A DNA stretch of 64,000 bases, from positions 879,001 through 943,000 of the forward strand of contig JANUWF010003377.1 in the NCBI GenBank assembly GCA_026120185.1, given 5' to 3'. This DNA is from Voacanga thouarsii (lineage: Eukaryota > Streptophyta > Magnoliopsida > Gentianales > Apocynaceae). Within the stretch, counting starts at the first letter, position 1. Each line of letters begins with the position of its first letter. Both the position numbers and the translations under genes were made by a program. The notes under the pieces are model-generated. The model did not search any database, was not told the origin of the DNA, and was given only the letters and a program-made list of their open reading frames with translations. Positions 34,917 through 47,483 of this stretch are shown here, piece by piece.

Positions 34917-36724
34917 TGTTGGATAGTATGCCCCCATAGACTATGTATTCTATGTGAACATATTATAATAAAATATTTATTCGTTCAATTTAGTTTGTTT
35001 CTTATATTATTGCACATTTAAAGGTACAAGTATGACAAGTAATAGTCTATGTGTTCTTTACAGTAAGATATAGACCATAGGTACTTGTTATACAAGTAAA
35101 ATTAAGTTCTTAGTCGTTTGACGGAACTGGGCATTTCATCAAGGTAAGACTATGTGCCCTGATTTTCAATAAGGAATGGTTTACCTTAAATCAGTGGGTA
35201 GTTCACTCACATCATAGGCATAAGCATATTTTGCATATGTAGAACTAAACCTGTAGTAGAGGTCTCTCTTAAAGTACTATAATTATAGAGACCAGACTAT
35301 TACTGCTATAGCGTGGATGGACGCCTTCATACTTAAGTATGAGTTGGTGGTCTGACGAAGTTATGGCTTTATACCTTGATGTATGTTGGGTGAGATTTCT
35401 TCTGTGAGATTAATACCCTTGTATGTTAGGTGTATTATTCTAGTTAGTTAAGATGGACTTATGCAACAAAGTTTCCATGCTTCACTTAATCAAGTTAAAT
35501 CACCCCCTTGTGATTGTTCAGGATAATCTAAATGATTCAGGGCCATAAGAACTTAACTCTAGACTGTGTGCTTTTGGATAGCTTCAAATAATAAGAAAGT
35601 ACATTCAAGTGAGTCATAGATTATCGGACTAGGGATCTAAGGATGATATATGTCTTTGAGATATGTGTTAGTATATTTTTCTTATCTTATTGATGGGTGT
35701 TACATAGAGGGATATTTTTGTCATTTCACTTGTAGATCGGAGACATTACTTTAGCAATATTATTCTTGGGGTCAGTATTTCTATAAAGTGATAAATAGAA
35801 ATATTTTAAAGGATAAAATGCGGTTATTTAATAGTAAGGGCATTTTGGTCATTTTAGTAGCCATGAATAATATGTCTCTTGGTCCCCAGAGTAGCCTAAG
35901 TTACCTTGGTATTGTTTAGACACAATTTAGGCTGAATGAAATTTTTTTGGAAGAGAAACAAAATTTATTCTAATAATCCAAGTAGAATTAATTAATTAGT
36001 CTTGGGTTTGAAAAAGGCCTAGAAATGATAATTAATTAATTAAGAGAATTTGACTGGAATAAATTAATTAATTAGGCTGATATATGTTGACATATATTAA
36101 GAGTCCAATTAGAATTAATTAATTAGTCTTGGGTATTTAATGAAGCTCAGAAAAGATAATTAATTAATTAAGAGGATTTGACCAACTTGGATTGGTTTTG
36201 GAGCACAGCACCAAGCCCATTAGGGATTAATGTTTTTTGGCCATTACTGCTTAAAAAAGCCCTAAGGCTAGCTGGAAAAAAAAAAAAAAAAGAAGAGAAG
36301 AAGAGGAAAAAAACTGTGGTTTTTTAGGGTTTTTTTCTTCTCCGGTGTGCCGCTTCCTCTCTCTCTCTCTCTCTTCTCTTTCACGTTCTTTCTTTGCCTT
36401 TTCTTTGGTAGAGTGTTTTTTTTATCCAAAAAGAAGCTCTCACCAAGCTAACGCTAAGAGCAAGGTAGAGTCATACTCTGAAAAATGAAGAGAAGAAACT
36501 TGGAGACGCTTGATGCGTAGGAGTAAAAGATTGGCAGGAGTTTCAGTTGAACAGCAGACGCCTCCTTCTCCCCTTCCAACGCTAGAAGTTCTAGTGAAAC
36601 TCGTCCCTACGTTGGTTAATCCGTGACCAATAATAAAAAGTAAGTACTCACTCTTAAATATGGTCCAGAAAAACTGAAAATTTTCCGCTGCGTTTTTCTT
36701 TGATGTTTTTCCGTTGATCCTTCA
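34917..36724 (+). repeat. 5-prime LTR of element C
   Basis: It starts TGTTGGATAGTATGCCCCC and ends TTGATCCTTCA (1808 bp). It includes two copies of an approximately 115-bp unit with TTAATTAATTAGTCTTGGG (about 35975-36185), a CT run (36353-36373) and the putative leader exon (36513-36639). Confidence 0.93.
36513..36639 (+). pseudogene. Putative LTR-encoded leader exon of element C, 5-prime copy
   Basis: From ATG 36513 the frame reads MRRSKRLAGVSVEQQ and runs 127 nt to AAAAA/GTAAGTAC, a textbook donor. One stop, TGA, replaces CGA (a CpG change) about ten codons before the end. The same segment in the 3-prime LTR (60981-61107) has no stop. The acceptor-like ATTTTAG lies at 38392-38398, followed by AA and the gag ATG. 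Removing 36640-38398 (1759 bp) would place this segment in frame with gag. Confidence 0.6.
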
Positions 36725-36726
36725 AG

Positions 36727-36739
36727 TGGTATTAGAGCC
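36727..36739 (+). other. Primer-binding site of element C
   Basis: TGGTATTAGAGCC, two bases after the LTR; one C-to-T change from the initiator-Met site. It lies inside the putative intron. Confidence 0.88.
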
Positions 36740-38400
36740 ACGGGTTTCATCTAGAAGCATATACTAAGGTTAAAACTGGAAAAAGGTGGTTCCTTTACTA
36801 TTAAAAATAAATCTTTTGTGATTTCGTATGATCCCTCATACATTGATTTCTAGAGTTCTTGTACGCCTTGCGGTTGAGGTATAAGATCATGTATTCTAAT
36901 AGTTTTCCTATTGTTTTTTTGGTTTTAAGTAGATTCAATGTATGCCTCGTGGTTAGAGGTATAGGCACTTGTAAATGCATGTTTTATGCTTGATTTTGCA
37001 TTTTTTGTATTCTTTTAATTTGTAAATTTTGAGAACTGGAAGAACGTGATTGCTGGAATTGTTGAGAGGCAAAAAGTGGTTGAAAAGCTAGATTTTTTCC
37101 TAAAATCCATGAACTCCAGAGCTGACCTGGCGCCAGGTGGGCTGATCGGACTAGGCCCCAGGTCCACTTTGCCCAGCTAGAATTTTTTTTAGATAAACAG
37201 ATTGGACCCGACGCCAAGTGGGTCTAACGAACCATGCGCTGGGTCCACTCTGCCCAAAGGTAGTTGTGCTCAATTTTAGACAAGAAGGGAGGCAATATAT
37301 TGTCCAAGCAATAGGAGAGCATTGCTGAGGTTTTGTTCCTCAGTTTTCCTTAATGTAATCATGTTTTGAAACCATTGTATGAGGTTAATTTTATGCAACA
37401 ATTTTATTTATTTGTAGATGAATAATGTGCATGAAAATGAATAGTAAAAGATGAAACTATCTTAGAATTAAACAAGATCATTAATTTTTTAATTCATTAT
37501 ATTTAATCCATTATTTTGTCATTTAGGAATAAATGAATAGTTTGAGCATGAAAAGGTTTACTTTTGGTATGATGCTTATTTCGTTTTTGTGATCAAATGC
37601 ACAAGTTCTTGCGAGACCAAAGTCTCACTAGATAGGTCGGTTTTTGATAAAACGTTTTAATCTAAGAAACCTTAAAAATAAAAGAATTCATGATTTATTC
37701 TCTTAAAGGGTATAATATTTGATATAGAGAATAATGTTGAACTTAAGGTTATTTAATAAAATTTTACTTGGTTATTAACTTAGAATAGTAAAATAAATTC
37801 ATAGTTTATTCTCTCAATGGACTTAGTCTTTGACATAGAGAATAATATTGAATTTCAGACTTTTACTAAAGTTAATGAAACCATAAGATTATAGAAAGTA
37901 TTTTTGGGTAAAACACTCTATTTTCAATAAAAGATTAAGTGGGAGAGGGGTTCCAATGACCCCATGGCTTCCATCACAACTCTTATTAGAAATAGTGGAT
38001 TTTCTCATATCATTCTGAGCATGACCCCCAATAGAATGTATTTTTACAAGTATCTAGAACTAATGGAAGAGTAAAATTAAAAGCTTAGGGTATTTGCTAG
38101 GATCGACCAACCTACGTTAGAGGTTTTTAGTATTAGATTGCCCGTTGGTGGTGTGAATTAATGGTTATCCTATCGGTGAAACTTTTTCTAGACCATTACC
38201 TATTTTAGAAAGTTTTGATTATACACTTAACTTCGGATGCTATTAATCTTCCTACGAAGCTCTGTTAGCTTTCTAAAAGCCAAACTATCTATAATATTGA
38301 TAATGGTTTTAAGAGTTATCTATTGTCAAAGAAATAATATAAAGAATGTGTATTTTTATTTCTTGCAAACTAAATGAATATTTTTTGCAATATTTTAGAA
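36740..38400 (+). other. Leader of element C
   Basis: A non-coding leader of about 1.66 kb. A richer patch at about 37115-37255 repeats GCGCCAGGTGGG- and GGTCCAC-type words. Further right it is AT-rich and includes GTGGGAGAGGGGTTC (about 37938), a block also found in the leaders of A (28166) and E (50847). It ends at a splice-acceptor-like TATTTTAG. Confidence 0.7.
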
Positions 38401-39201
38401 ATGTTTGGTTTCAATCCATTGTTAATCATTCTTAAGGAGAATAAGTTAACATGCTCAAATTATGTCGATTGGAAGAGGAACCTAAACATAGTACTCACTG
38501 CTGAGGACTACAAGTATATTCTTATAGATTCCTGTCCTGAGATTGGGGACGAATCCACTGACCATGATCAAGAGGCTGGGAAGGCATGGAAGAAAGCTGA
38601 TGAGATGGCTAAATGCTATATGTTGGCTTCTATATCTAGTGTGCTCTAATATAAGCATAAGCACATGGCCACTGCATACGACATGGATTTGTTATTGCAT
38701 ACCATATTTGCTGACAAGAGCCGACCCGTAAGGTAGGAAGCTCTTAGGGCAATCATGAATACTAGGATGACTGAGGGGGTATTGGTTTGAGAGCATTTGC
38801 TCAAAATAATTGCTTACCTCGAGGAGGCCGAGGTCCTAGGTGAGACAATAGATCCTGAGAGCCAAATTGACATGATTCTTGAAACTCGTCTTGATTCATA
38901 TTCTCAATTCAAGTTGAACTACAATATGAACACGTTGAATATAAATCTCACGGAGTATATAAAAGAGCTCCAGACGGTAGAGAAGATCAAGAAGCTCGTG
39001 TCAAAAGCTTTGGTCTCTCAATCTGCTTCTTCTTATGGAATTAAGGCAAAGCTTAAGAAATTTAAAAAGAAGAAGGTCCAAAATAATGTAAGAGCCCAGC
39101 TCATAGCAATTGGTCAGGCCAAGCCCAACAGGAAGCCCAAAGGCAAATGTTTCAAGGGTGGCAAGAAAGGGCATTGGAAGAAAGATTTCCGAACTTCTTA
39201 G
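38401..39201 (+). pseudogene. gag: Element C gag, broken
   Basis: From ATG 38401 the frame gives IILKENKLTCSNYVDWKRNL, AEDYKYILIDSCPEIG, AWKKADEMAKCYMLASISSV, then stops at 38646, 38734 and 38788. It then reads LKIIAYLEEAEVLGETIDPE to the zinc knuckle (39143-39186). The knuckle reads CFKGGKKGHWKKDF, so two of its Cys are lost (C to G and C to F), but the Trp after His is kept, unlike A, D and E. Without those Cys it should not bind zinc. Confidence 0.9.
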
Positions 39202-39454
39202 CCAAGTCTACTTTAGGTCTTACATTATACCTAGAGTCTATTTTGATGATTGGATCAACATCCTCCTGGATAGTTAATTTTGGAGCCACTGACCATGTCT
39301 ATTACTCTTTGTAGGGGTTTAAAAGGACAAAGAGACTCAGTAAGGGTGAGCATGGACTTCAAGTAGGTAATGGAGCAAGAATATGGGCTGAAGTAGTGGG
39401 AGATCTTGAGCTTATTTTTTATTGTAATAGAAAGTTAGTTTTAAAAGATATTGA
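39202..39454 (+). pseudogene. pol: Element C protease, truncated at a deletion junction
   Basis: The retropepsin motif is near 39270-39300, with the family reading DSGATDHIC changed to NFGATDHVY. It continues through KGEHGL-like and NGARIWA-like blocks to LELIFYCNRKLVLKDI. At about 39454 the similarity to A and E ends abruptly and an unrelated leader begins. The next recognisable C sequence is at 57699. Confidence 0.8.
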
Positions 39455-40863
39455 GCTGAAATTTTTAAAAACGCCGCCATTGTTCCCGACTACAGCCGGT
39501 GCTGGTTCCGTGCTGTTTCACGAACGTTCAGAAATCATTTCTGGAAGGAAATTTTTCTTAAAACCAGAAGATAAGTGGCGTCGGCTTCCAAATCGGCGCC
39601 GATTCTGCTCTGTTTTGCACAATCCAGCAATTTAAAAAAAAAATCTAGAATAGAATTTTGAAAGGGAAAAATCACATTTGATGAGAGACGGGACCTAAAA
39701 GCATTTTTCTCAAAATTAGTTTTGAGATAAACAATTTTTTTTTTTTCAAAATAATGATTTTGAAAAACTAAAATTAGTGTTTTTTTCTAAAATGATGATT
39801 TTAGAATTTGTTTTATTTTTCCAAAATAGTGCTTTTGGAATAATAAAAGTATATGTTTATTTTGTTTAAGCATAGTTAATGGCGTAGTGGATGGTTATGG
39901 ACTAAAACCAATTATATCTGTTCATGCATTTTACAGTTTTGGTTTTTTTTTTTTATGAAATAGGGCCTGCGTGTCCTGCCTTCTCTAGAATTCTTGTGTA
40001 ATTCTCTTCTCATCTAACTCCCCTCGAATGTAACTCGAGGTTTTCTCTCATTATGAAATTATGTAATTAGTTTACATAGATTAGATAGGAGTAGAATTAT
40101 TCTATTCTGGAGATGGCAACCAAAACAAGGCGAGAAGGTAAGACCTTCTACTTAAATTATGCATGAACACATAGGGTTAACTATATTAATTTCTTTTATG
40201 GCTCAAAGAAATTAATTTAGGGTAAAGTCCATAACCATATCACGTAATCGCTTTATTACTATGATTATCAATTTGTGATTTATTGATTTTTATGCATGTC
40301 ATTCAATGAAATCACTAAAATAAACAAATCCCTCAATTAATATTAAACCTAATTCCTTCCGTTAATATAGTAAGAACGAGAGTCCTTTTTCGAGATCGGG
40401 TTGTTGGGCAAACTCAAACCTACTTGACATTGGGCATGTTCAAGCTATGGAATTAAATTCCGGATTAATGGGTCGAGTTTAACTAAATTCTTTATCCCGG
40501 TTGGGCAAACTCAAGTATAAAGAAATTTAGAGGAAAAGTTGGGGTAGCCCAAAAGGCTTTAAGATTAAAAGTTATTAATCACCAAATGATCCGGTAGTTA
40601 CATACGATATAATTGGTATTGGATACGTACCAATGAACTTAAGGGTGGCTTGTTGGGCAAATCTAAGGTTATTCTTGAGGAATTTGGATACCAGTCCACT
40701 AGGAAAGCTTCCAACTGGCTTTCCCGAATCAGTAATGGGGGCTATTGGTTTGAGTAAAATAGTGGAGTAAAAATGCGTTTAATTAAAGTCCTAATTATTT
40801 GCATATCATGTGCATATACAAGTAGCTAATGCTCTCTATCTTTACATCTAGGTCACTTGCATC
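39455..40863 (+). other. Leader of element D (5-prime end missing)
   Basis: Non-coding. A GC-rich patch (about 39467-39615) carries GCCGGTGCTGG- and GGCGCCGATTC-type words. The rest is AT-rich. Just before the gag ATG is TTTACATCTAG/GTCACTTG (about 40842-40858), a possible splice acceptor 12 bases upstream of the start. Neither the 5-prime LTR nor a PBS is found. Confidence 0.7.
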
Positions 40864-41660
40864 ATGTCAACAAACTTAAACTTACAGTGCATCTTGGAAA
40901 CTAACAAGTTAATCGAATCGAACTATCTCAATTGGTATAGAAATTTGAGAATCGTTCTCAAATCGAAAAGGTTACTCTACGTACTAGATGCTCCTATTCT
41001 GCCACCACCAGCTCAAGATGCTCATGCTAATAAGCATGCTGTCCATAGAAGGCACAAGGAGGATAGTGATACAGTATCATGTATTATGTTGGCATCCATG
41101 ACTCCTGAGTTGCAAAAACAACACGAGCATATGGATGCTCAATCGATCATTTTACATCTTCGAGAGCTGTTTGATGCTTAAGCCAAAGCTGAGAGATACG
41201 AGATCTCGAAGCAACTATTCCGTTGCAAAATGGTGGAGGGTTCTTCTGTGGCCACTTATGGGCTGAAGATACTGGGCTTAATAGAGAAGCTTAGATCTTT
41301 CGGGTTCGCAATGGATCATGACTTAAGTGGTGACTTAATTCTCCAATCTTTGCCTAATAGTTTCTCACAATTTGTAATTAACTATCAGATGAATAAGATT
41401 GAATCCACCATTCCTGAGTTGATCAATCTTCTCAAAACTGCGGAGTCCTCCATGAAGAAGGATTCCAATGCAGTTTTAATGGTAGAATCTTCCTTTTCTA
41501 AGAAGAAAGTTCAAAAGAAGAAGAAGAAGGCTCCCATAAAGCCCAAAGGTGGTGTGAACAAGAAGGACGCAGCTACCAAGGGCCCATGCCATCATTGTGG
41601 GAAGATGAGCCACTGAAGGCGCAACTGCAAAGCCTACTTGGAGACCATTAAGGATAAGAA
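40864..41660 (+). pseudogene. gag: Element D gag, broken
   Basis: From ATG 40864: CILETNKLIESNYLNWYRNL, VSCIMLASMTPELQKQHEHM and LHLRELFDA, a stop at 41179, then RCKMVEGSSVATYGLKILG and LILQSLPNSFSQFVINYQMN. A Lys-rich linker follows, then the knuckle CHHCGKMSH (41587-41613). A TGA follows the His (41614-41616), where the family has Trp, and then RRNC completes the knuckle. Only two stops in 260 codons make this one of the better-preserved gags here. It belongs to a different Copia family from A, C and E. Confidence 0.9.
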
Positions 41661-44600
41661 GCAGAAGGAGAAGCTTACAAGCACTTCTACTTCTTCTTCA
41701 GGTATGTTTATGATTGAGATAAATACTGTCTTTAGAAATGAGATATGGGTATTAGATACCGGATGTGGATCTCATTTGTGCAATAACTTGTAGGGACTAA
41801 AGAGCAGTAGAAGACTAAAGAAAGGCAATGTGGACTTACGTACTGCAAACGGGGCAAAAGTTGCTGCACTTGCTGTGGGGACATACGAGCTGAACCTGCT
41901 TTCGGGATTAATTCTAGAAATACAAAAATGTTATTATGTACTAGTTTTAATGGAAAACATTATCTCAGTTGCGTGTTTAGACTTATGTGGATTTCATTTA
42001 ATATTTAAGAATAAATGTTGTTCTTTTTTATTGAATGATTTCACTATGGTTCGGCAACTTTGGTTAATGGTTTATATGTTCTAGACTTGGATAATCTAAT
42101 TCTCAATATAAACAATAAGAAACCTAAATTATATAACTCTAACACCTCTTACTTGCGGCATTATCGTTTGGGCTATGTAAACGAAAATTGTATTTCTAAG
42201 TTACACAAGCTTGGTGACTTAGGGTTATTTGATTATGAATCATATGTCACATGCGATTCTTGTTTACTAAGTAAAATGACTAAAACTCATTTTTCCAGGA
42301 AAAGGAGAATGGGCCAAGGAGTTATTAGAACTTATACATTCAGATGTATGTGGCCTAATGTCAATACAAGCAAGAGGAGGTTACAACTATTTCATAACCT
42401 TTATCGATGACTTCTCACGATATGGGTATTTGTATTTAATGAAATACGAATTTGAGGCCTTTGAAAGGTTCAAAGACTTCAAGAATGAAATAGAGAAATA
42501 ACTTGGCAAAAGTATTAAGATTCTAAGATCTAATTAAGGAGGAGAATACTTGAGCCAAGAGTTTCTGAGTTATCTTAAAGATAATGGGATATTATCTCAA
42601 TGGACTCTACCACATACACCTCAACATAACGTGTATCTGAGAGAAGGAATCGAACCCTTCTAGACATGGTACGGACCACGATGGCTTCTACAGACCTTCC
42701 AAAATCGTTTTGAGGGTATGCACTAGAGACTTCTGTTTATATACTAAACAGAGTTTCGACAAAAACGGTTGGTTCTACCCCATTTGAGATGTTCTTTGGT
42801 AAGAAACCAAAGTTATCTCACTTGTGAGTATGGGTTGTCCTGCCTTTGTCAAAAGGCCACAGTCAGATAAACTTGATAGTAAGTCTGACAAATGTTTGTT
42901 TGTTGGATATTCGGAAGAATCTTTTAGATATTACTTCTACCTACCCTCTGAAAACAAACTATTTGATTCGAAGCATGCCGTCTTCTTAGGGAAAGAGCAC
43001 ATACTCAAAGGGGACAGTGGGAGTAAGATTGAATTTAGTGAAGTTCATGAAGATCAAACAAATGAGGATCAACCGTCTAACCCCATATCTATTGAGAGAA
43101 TAGATGAACCTTCTAATACACAAGAACCTCGTAGATCTAGTAGGATACGTATGGCACCTGAGAGATATGGATTTCTCATTAGTGACCACAATGACGTATT
43201 GCTCATAGATGAAGATGAGCCTATTAACTACAAGAATGTTCTAAACAATTCAGAATCTGGCAAATGGCTTATGGCCATAAAGTCAGAGATAGATTCCATG
43301 TACGACAACTAAGTATGGACTTTGGTTGATCCACCCAAAAGAATTAAACCTATTGAGTGCAAGTGAGTTTTCAAGAAGAAAATGGACATGGATGGTAACT
43401 TAGTTTACCTATAAAGCACGACTAGTGGCGAAGGGTTATTGTCAACAACATGGTATTGATTATGATGAAACATTCTCGCCAGTAGCCATGTTGAAATCTA
43501 TCAGGATACTCCTAGCCATTGCTACTCATCATGATTATGAGATTTGGCAAATGGATGTGAAAATAACTTTCCTAAATGGAAATCTGACTGAGAAAGTGTA
43601 TATGACACAACCTGAGGGTTTCGCATCCAGTGATAGCACAAAGGTGTGCAAGCTGCAAATGTCCATTTATGGACTTAAGCAAGCTTCTAGGAGTTAGAAT
43701 ATCCGTTTTGATAAAACAATCAAAGAGTTTGATTTCATTCAAAACATAGATGAGTCTTGTGTATACAAGAAGGTTAGTGGGAGTGCAATCGTTTTCTTAC
43801 TGCTTTATGTAGATGACATATTACTAATAGGAAACGATATACCTGTCTTGCAAACGGTTAATGTTTGGTTGTCCAAACAATTCTCCATGAAAGACCTTTG
43901 AGAAGCAACCTATATTCTCTGAATAAGGATCTATAGAGATAGATCCAAAAGGTTACTAGGTCTTTTGCAGTCTACATACATAGATAAAGTGCTAAAGAGG
44001 TTTAGCATGGATCAATCCAAAAAGGGATTCTTACCCATGTCACATGGTGTAAGCCTTTCAAAGTCGATGTCTCCCAAGACACAAGTTGAAAGGGATCACA
44101 TGAGTAAGATTCTATATGCTTCGGTAGTTAGATCTATCATGTATGCTATGATATGTACAAGGCCCGATGTATCTTGTGCTTTCAATTTGACGAGTAGATA
44201 TCAATCTGACCCTGGTGAGGGTCATTGGGTGACTGTAAAGAACATCCTTAAGTACTTACGAAAGACTAAGGATTTGTTCTTAGTATATGGAGAAGGTGAT
44301 TTGAAAATAAACGGGTATACTGATGCCAGTTTTTAATCTGACAAAGATTATTTCAAATCGTAGTCTGGCTACGTGTTTAAGCTGTGCGAAGGGGCAATAA
44401 GTTGGAAAAGTTCCAAACAAGAGACTATTGCCGACTCTACGACAGAAGCTGAGTACATAGCTATTTCAGAAGCAGCTAAGGAGGCTGTTTGGATCAAGAA
44501 GTGTGTGTCGAAACTAGGTGTGGTTCCTAGTGTTGTTGGTCCAATAACTTTGTATTGTGACAACAACGGAGCCATTGCACAAGCAAATGAGTCACGGTCT

Positions 44601-44792
44601 CACCAACGATCCAAACACGTACTGCGATACTATCATTTGATCCAGGTGATCATAGATAGGAATGATGTAAAAATAGAGAGAGTTCCCACGAATGAGAATA
44701 TAGTTGACCCGCTTACAAAAGCACTATCTCATTCGAAACATGATTGTCATGTTAAGTCATTCGGTATTAGATACATGAATGATTGGCTCTAG
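41661..44792 (+). pseudogene. pol: Element D pol (protease, integrase, RT, RNase H), broken
   Basis: Protease VLDTGCGSHLCNN keeps its DTG (41755-41763). GAG-pre-integrase: LRHYRLGYVNENCISKLHKL and CDSCLLSKMTK (42150-42290). The integrase core (42330-42820) is frameshifted; IDDFSRYGYLYLMK and GGEYLSQEF are readable. Next come RRSSRIRMAPERYGF, RT with [24 protein letters not shown] intact (43806-43817) and [10 protein letters not shown], and RNase H with LYCDNNGAIAQ and the C-terminus FGIRYMNDWL (stop at 44790). Stops are scattered, several at former Trp or Gln codons. Confidence 0.9.
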
Positions 44793-44806
44793 TGCAAATG
44801 GGAGTT
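44791..44806 (+). other. Polypurine tract of element D
   Basis: AGTGCAAATGGGAGTT directly before the 3-prime LTR start TGTTATTGTTGTGCCC. Confidence 0.85.
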
Positions 44807-45592
44807 TGTTATTGTTGTGCCCTAGAGGCAATCAATTGTACATTATATATGACACATTTTATTTTAATAAAATGCATTATTTATCTTACTATTTTTTTTT
44901 GTTTACTTTTAAGTAATATAACTATTCGATAAAGTCCATAGTACAACACTGTGTTAAGGAAATCATGATAGAAATCATGATATGAGATTCCTACTACATT
45001 GTATGGTGTTAGTACTTAAATGGTCCCTAGTCATAGTATTAATGAGACAGGACATCATTAATGCGTTTAGACTAGCATGTGTTAGACTTCCTGATTTGAT
45101 TATATGGTAGTTCTCATAACCGTGAGTATTAAGATACTCAAAGTTAACACATAGATGCTTGTTAATGGAACAAGTTCATTGGATGACCTAGCTTTGAGAT
45201 AATTACATGGATAACTATTTAGTAGTAGTGATATAATCTCAATATAGTAAACGTGCAAGTATCCTTAGACTTGAGATCTCCAAGGTACTTTGTTTGCTGA
45301 GCATTGTACTTTGATTCCAATCTCCGAAACTCAATTGAGGGCTACCTATGGGATGGATATTGGGTACATTGTGTGATAAACGAAAGTAGTTGAGAGGGTC
45401 AATAAAAGATTCACCACTCCTAATAGTAGGGATGAATATTTCACGTCCACTTGTAGGAATTACTACTCAAGAAGTCCTTGGCCAAGGCGATTGTGTATTG
45501 AAAATAGTTCTAATTAATACACATCTAGAGTAGTGGGTTTCTGGTACAAGTACTATTGTATTCGGGTCAGAATTAATTCTGGAGGGAGTTGG
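44807..45592 (+). repeat. 3-prime LTR of element D, first piece
   Basis: It starts TGTTATTGTTGTGCCCTAG and matches the solo LTRs at 22200-23890 and 13278-15061. It is cut after GGAGGGAGTTGG by solo LTR F and continues at 47110. Confidence 0.92.
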
Positions 45593-47109
45593 TGTTAGGG
45601 ATATGCCCTAGAGTCAATTTGTACTTATACTATTGTCGTTATGTTTTGTATAATAATATGAGGTTTTCCTTTCCATGAATAGTGCAATTTATTTTGTGGT
45701 CATCAAGTACGTAACTTGATAGTAAAACCCAATAATAAATATAATGACTATTCTAAACTAGTCCCTAATCGATTATTATTATTGGAACAATAATAAATTA
45801 AGATTAGTATGTTTGTGACTAGATGGCTATGTTTTACTGGTCATGGATATTTGTGATATCAAGTCAAAATATAAATAAATATTAGAGAATATTGTATTGG
45901 ACATGACCCACTGTGAGAGTACTTCGTGGAACATGTCATAAGTACTTTCTAGCCATAATGATATTAAAAGTCCTTCGACCTAAATTCATTGTAATTTTCT
46001 ACTTGATAAATTCTATATTTTGACGTTGTCTAAAGTTGTCTTTAACCAGATAATAAATTAGACTACTGTTAGATATAGAATAAATCAAAGAGAGGAATAT
46101 GATTGATAGTGAAGGAATTTGTCTATCTCAATTATGGGAGAGATATCCATGGGCCCCTAGATAAGTTAGACTGTTAAAATGCATGGTCGTGCTCAAATAT
46201 ATCAATCTAAGATATTGATATCATTTGTTTGAACAGTCTACTATGAAATCAAGTAATAATTGATTAAGCTTAATAAGGATGACATGTTCAGTGCCTTATG
46301 CTTAATCTGGATATCGTGTGATAAAAGGACTAAATATAAAATTATGGTTTGGTTCAAAGAGATCACTGATCTTCATTTAACCTGGATAGTTATAATGTTT
46401 TGCTAGAAATCGCTTATAACTTGTGGGCCATTTAAATATGATTTAGGCACACTGCCAGTGTTAAATGAACCTATAGGGTCACACAATAAGCGAACTTGTC
46501 AGGTTATTTTTTTGGTAACCAGATTCGATGAATCTGGAAATATATCTAAGTTAACCGAACCTAGAAAATTTACCAGATACAATGAATCTGGAAATATGTC
46601 CACATTCAATGTATCTGGATGATGTCCAGATTATAAGAATCTGACTATGTAAATTAATTAGTTAAATTACCGAGATAATGGCAGAATCTTATCATATCGA
46701 TTTTTAATTTAATTTGAATTTAAATTAAAATATGATAAGATATTATCAAATTTAGACTCTAAGAGATTTGGGGGTTTTTAAGAAAACCCTAGTCGTCTTC
46801 TCAACAGTTCTGTTCTGTTGAAAAATTTCGTGCATCTATTCACCAGAAAAAAAACTCTCAAACCCTAGGTGCTAGCACTCTCGGGGTAACGAGTTAGTTC
46901 ACCATGTGTACTTATAGAGGACATTCGCACACTGCAGCATCTGGTGATCGTTCGGGTTGCACGTACAACAACATAATCAGAATTGAAGAATCTCGATTAC
47001 GCCGAAAAGAGGTAATTCTGTAAACCTTAGATCTTCTTAATCGTTTACTTGGATCCTCAGAAGGGATTCGTGAATGTTTTTCGCGCTTAGGAGTCCACGA
47101 ATCCTAACA
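45593..47109 (+). repeat. Solo LTR F (another Copia family), nested in the D LTR
   Basis: It starts TGTTAGGGATATGCCCTAG and ends CACGAATCCTAACA (1517 bp), with a perfect duplication gttgg (45588-45592 and 47110-47114). Removing it restores the D LTR reading GAGTTGG/AACTAATTCC seen in the other D copies. The ends resemble D LTR ends (TGTTAG and ATGCCCTAGAG), so the families are distantly related. No second copy is in this window. Near its end GAAAAGAG/GTAATTC is donor-like. Confidence 0.92.
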
Positions 47110-47483
47110 GTTGGAACTAATTCCGTACTCCAAACCGAATGAGATATTGTATGGTGAAATGAGTTAATTGCACTGAAGTATGTTATTGAAGGGTTCATGT
47201 CAAGCCACTTGACTTCCTGTACTCTTGGGTGGTCATAATGTGTTGCTAGATACCGCTCATGATTTGGGAATATGGGTTTATTAATTGATGAATTAATAAA
47301 CAAATCCTGATTAGAATTAATAGGATTATTCCTAATTAATTATGAATTATTAATCTCAAAGACGTTTGGATTAATTCATGTTCTCTACCAATTGACTGGG
47401 AAACCTAATAGGTCACACACAATAGATGATTATATACTCAAAATGTTATTTGATAACATAGTGGGATTAATTGAGAGAAAGAG
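47110..47483 (+). repeat. 3-prime LTR of element D, second piece
   Basis: The D LTR continues here between F and E. It ends at TTGAGAGAAAGAG, whose last five bases (aagag, 47479-47483) are the target-site duplication of E. Confidence 0.9.
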
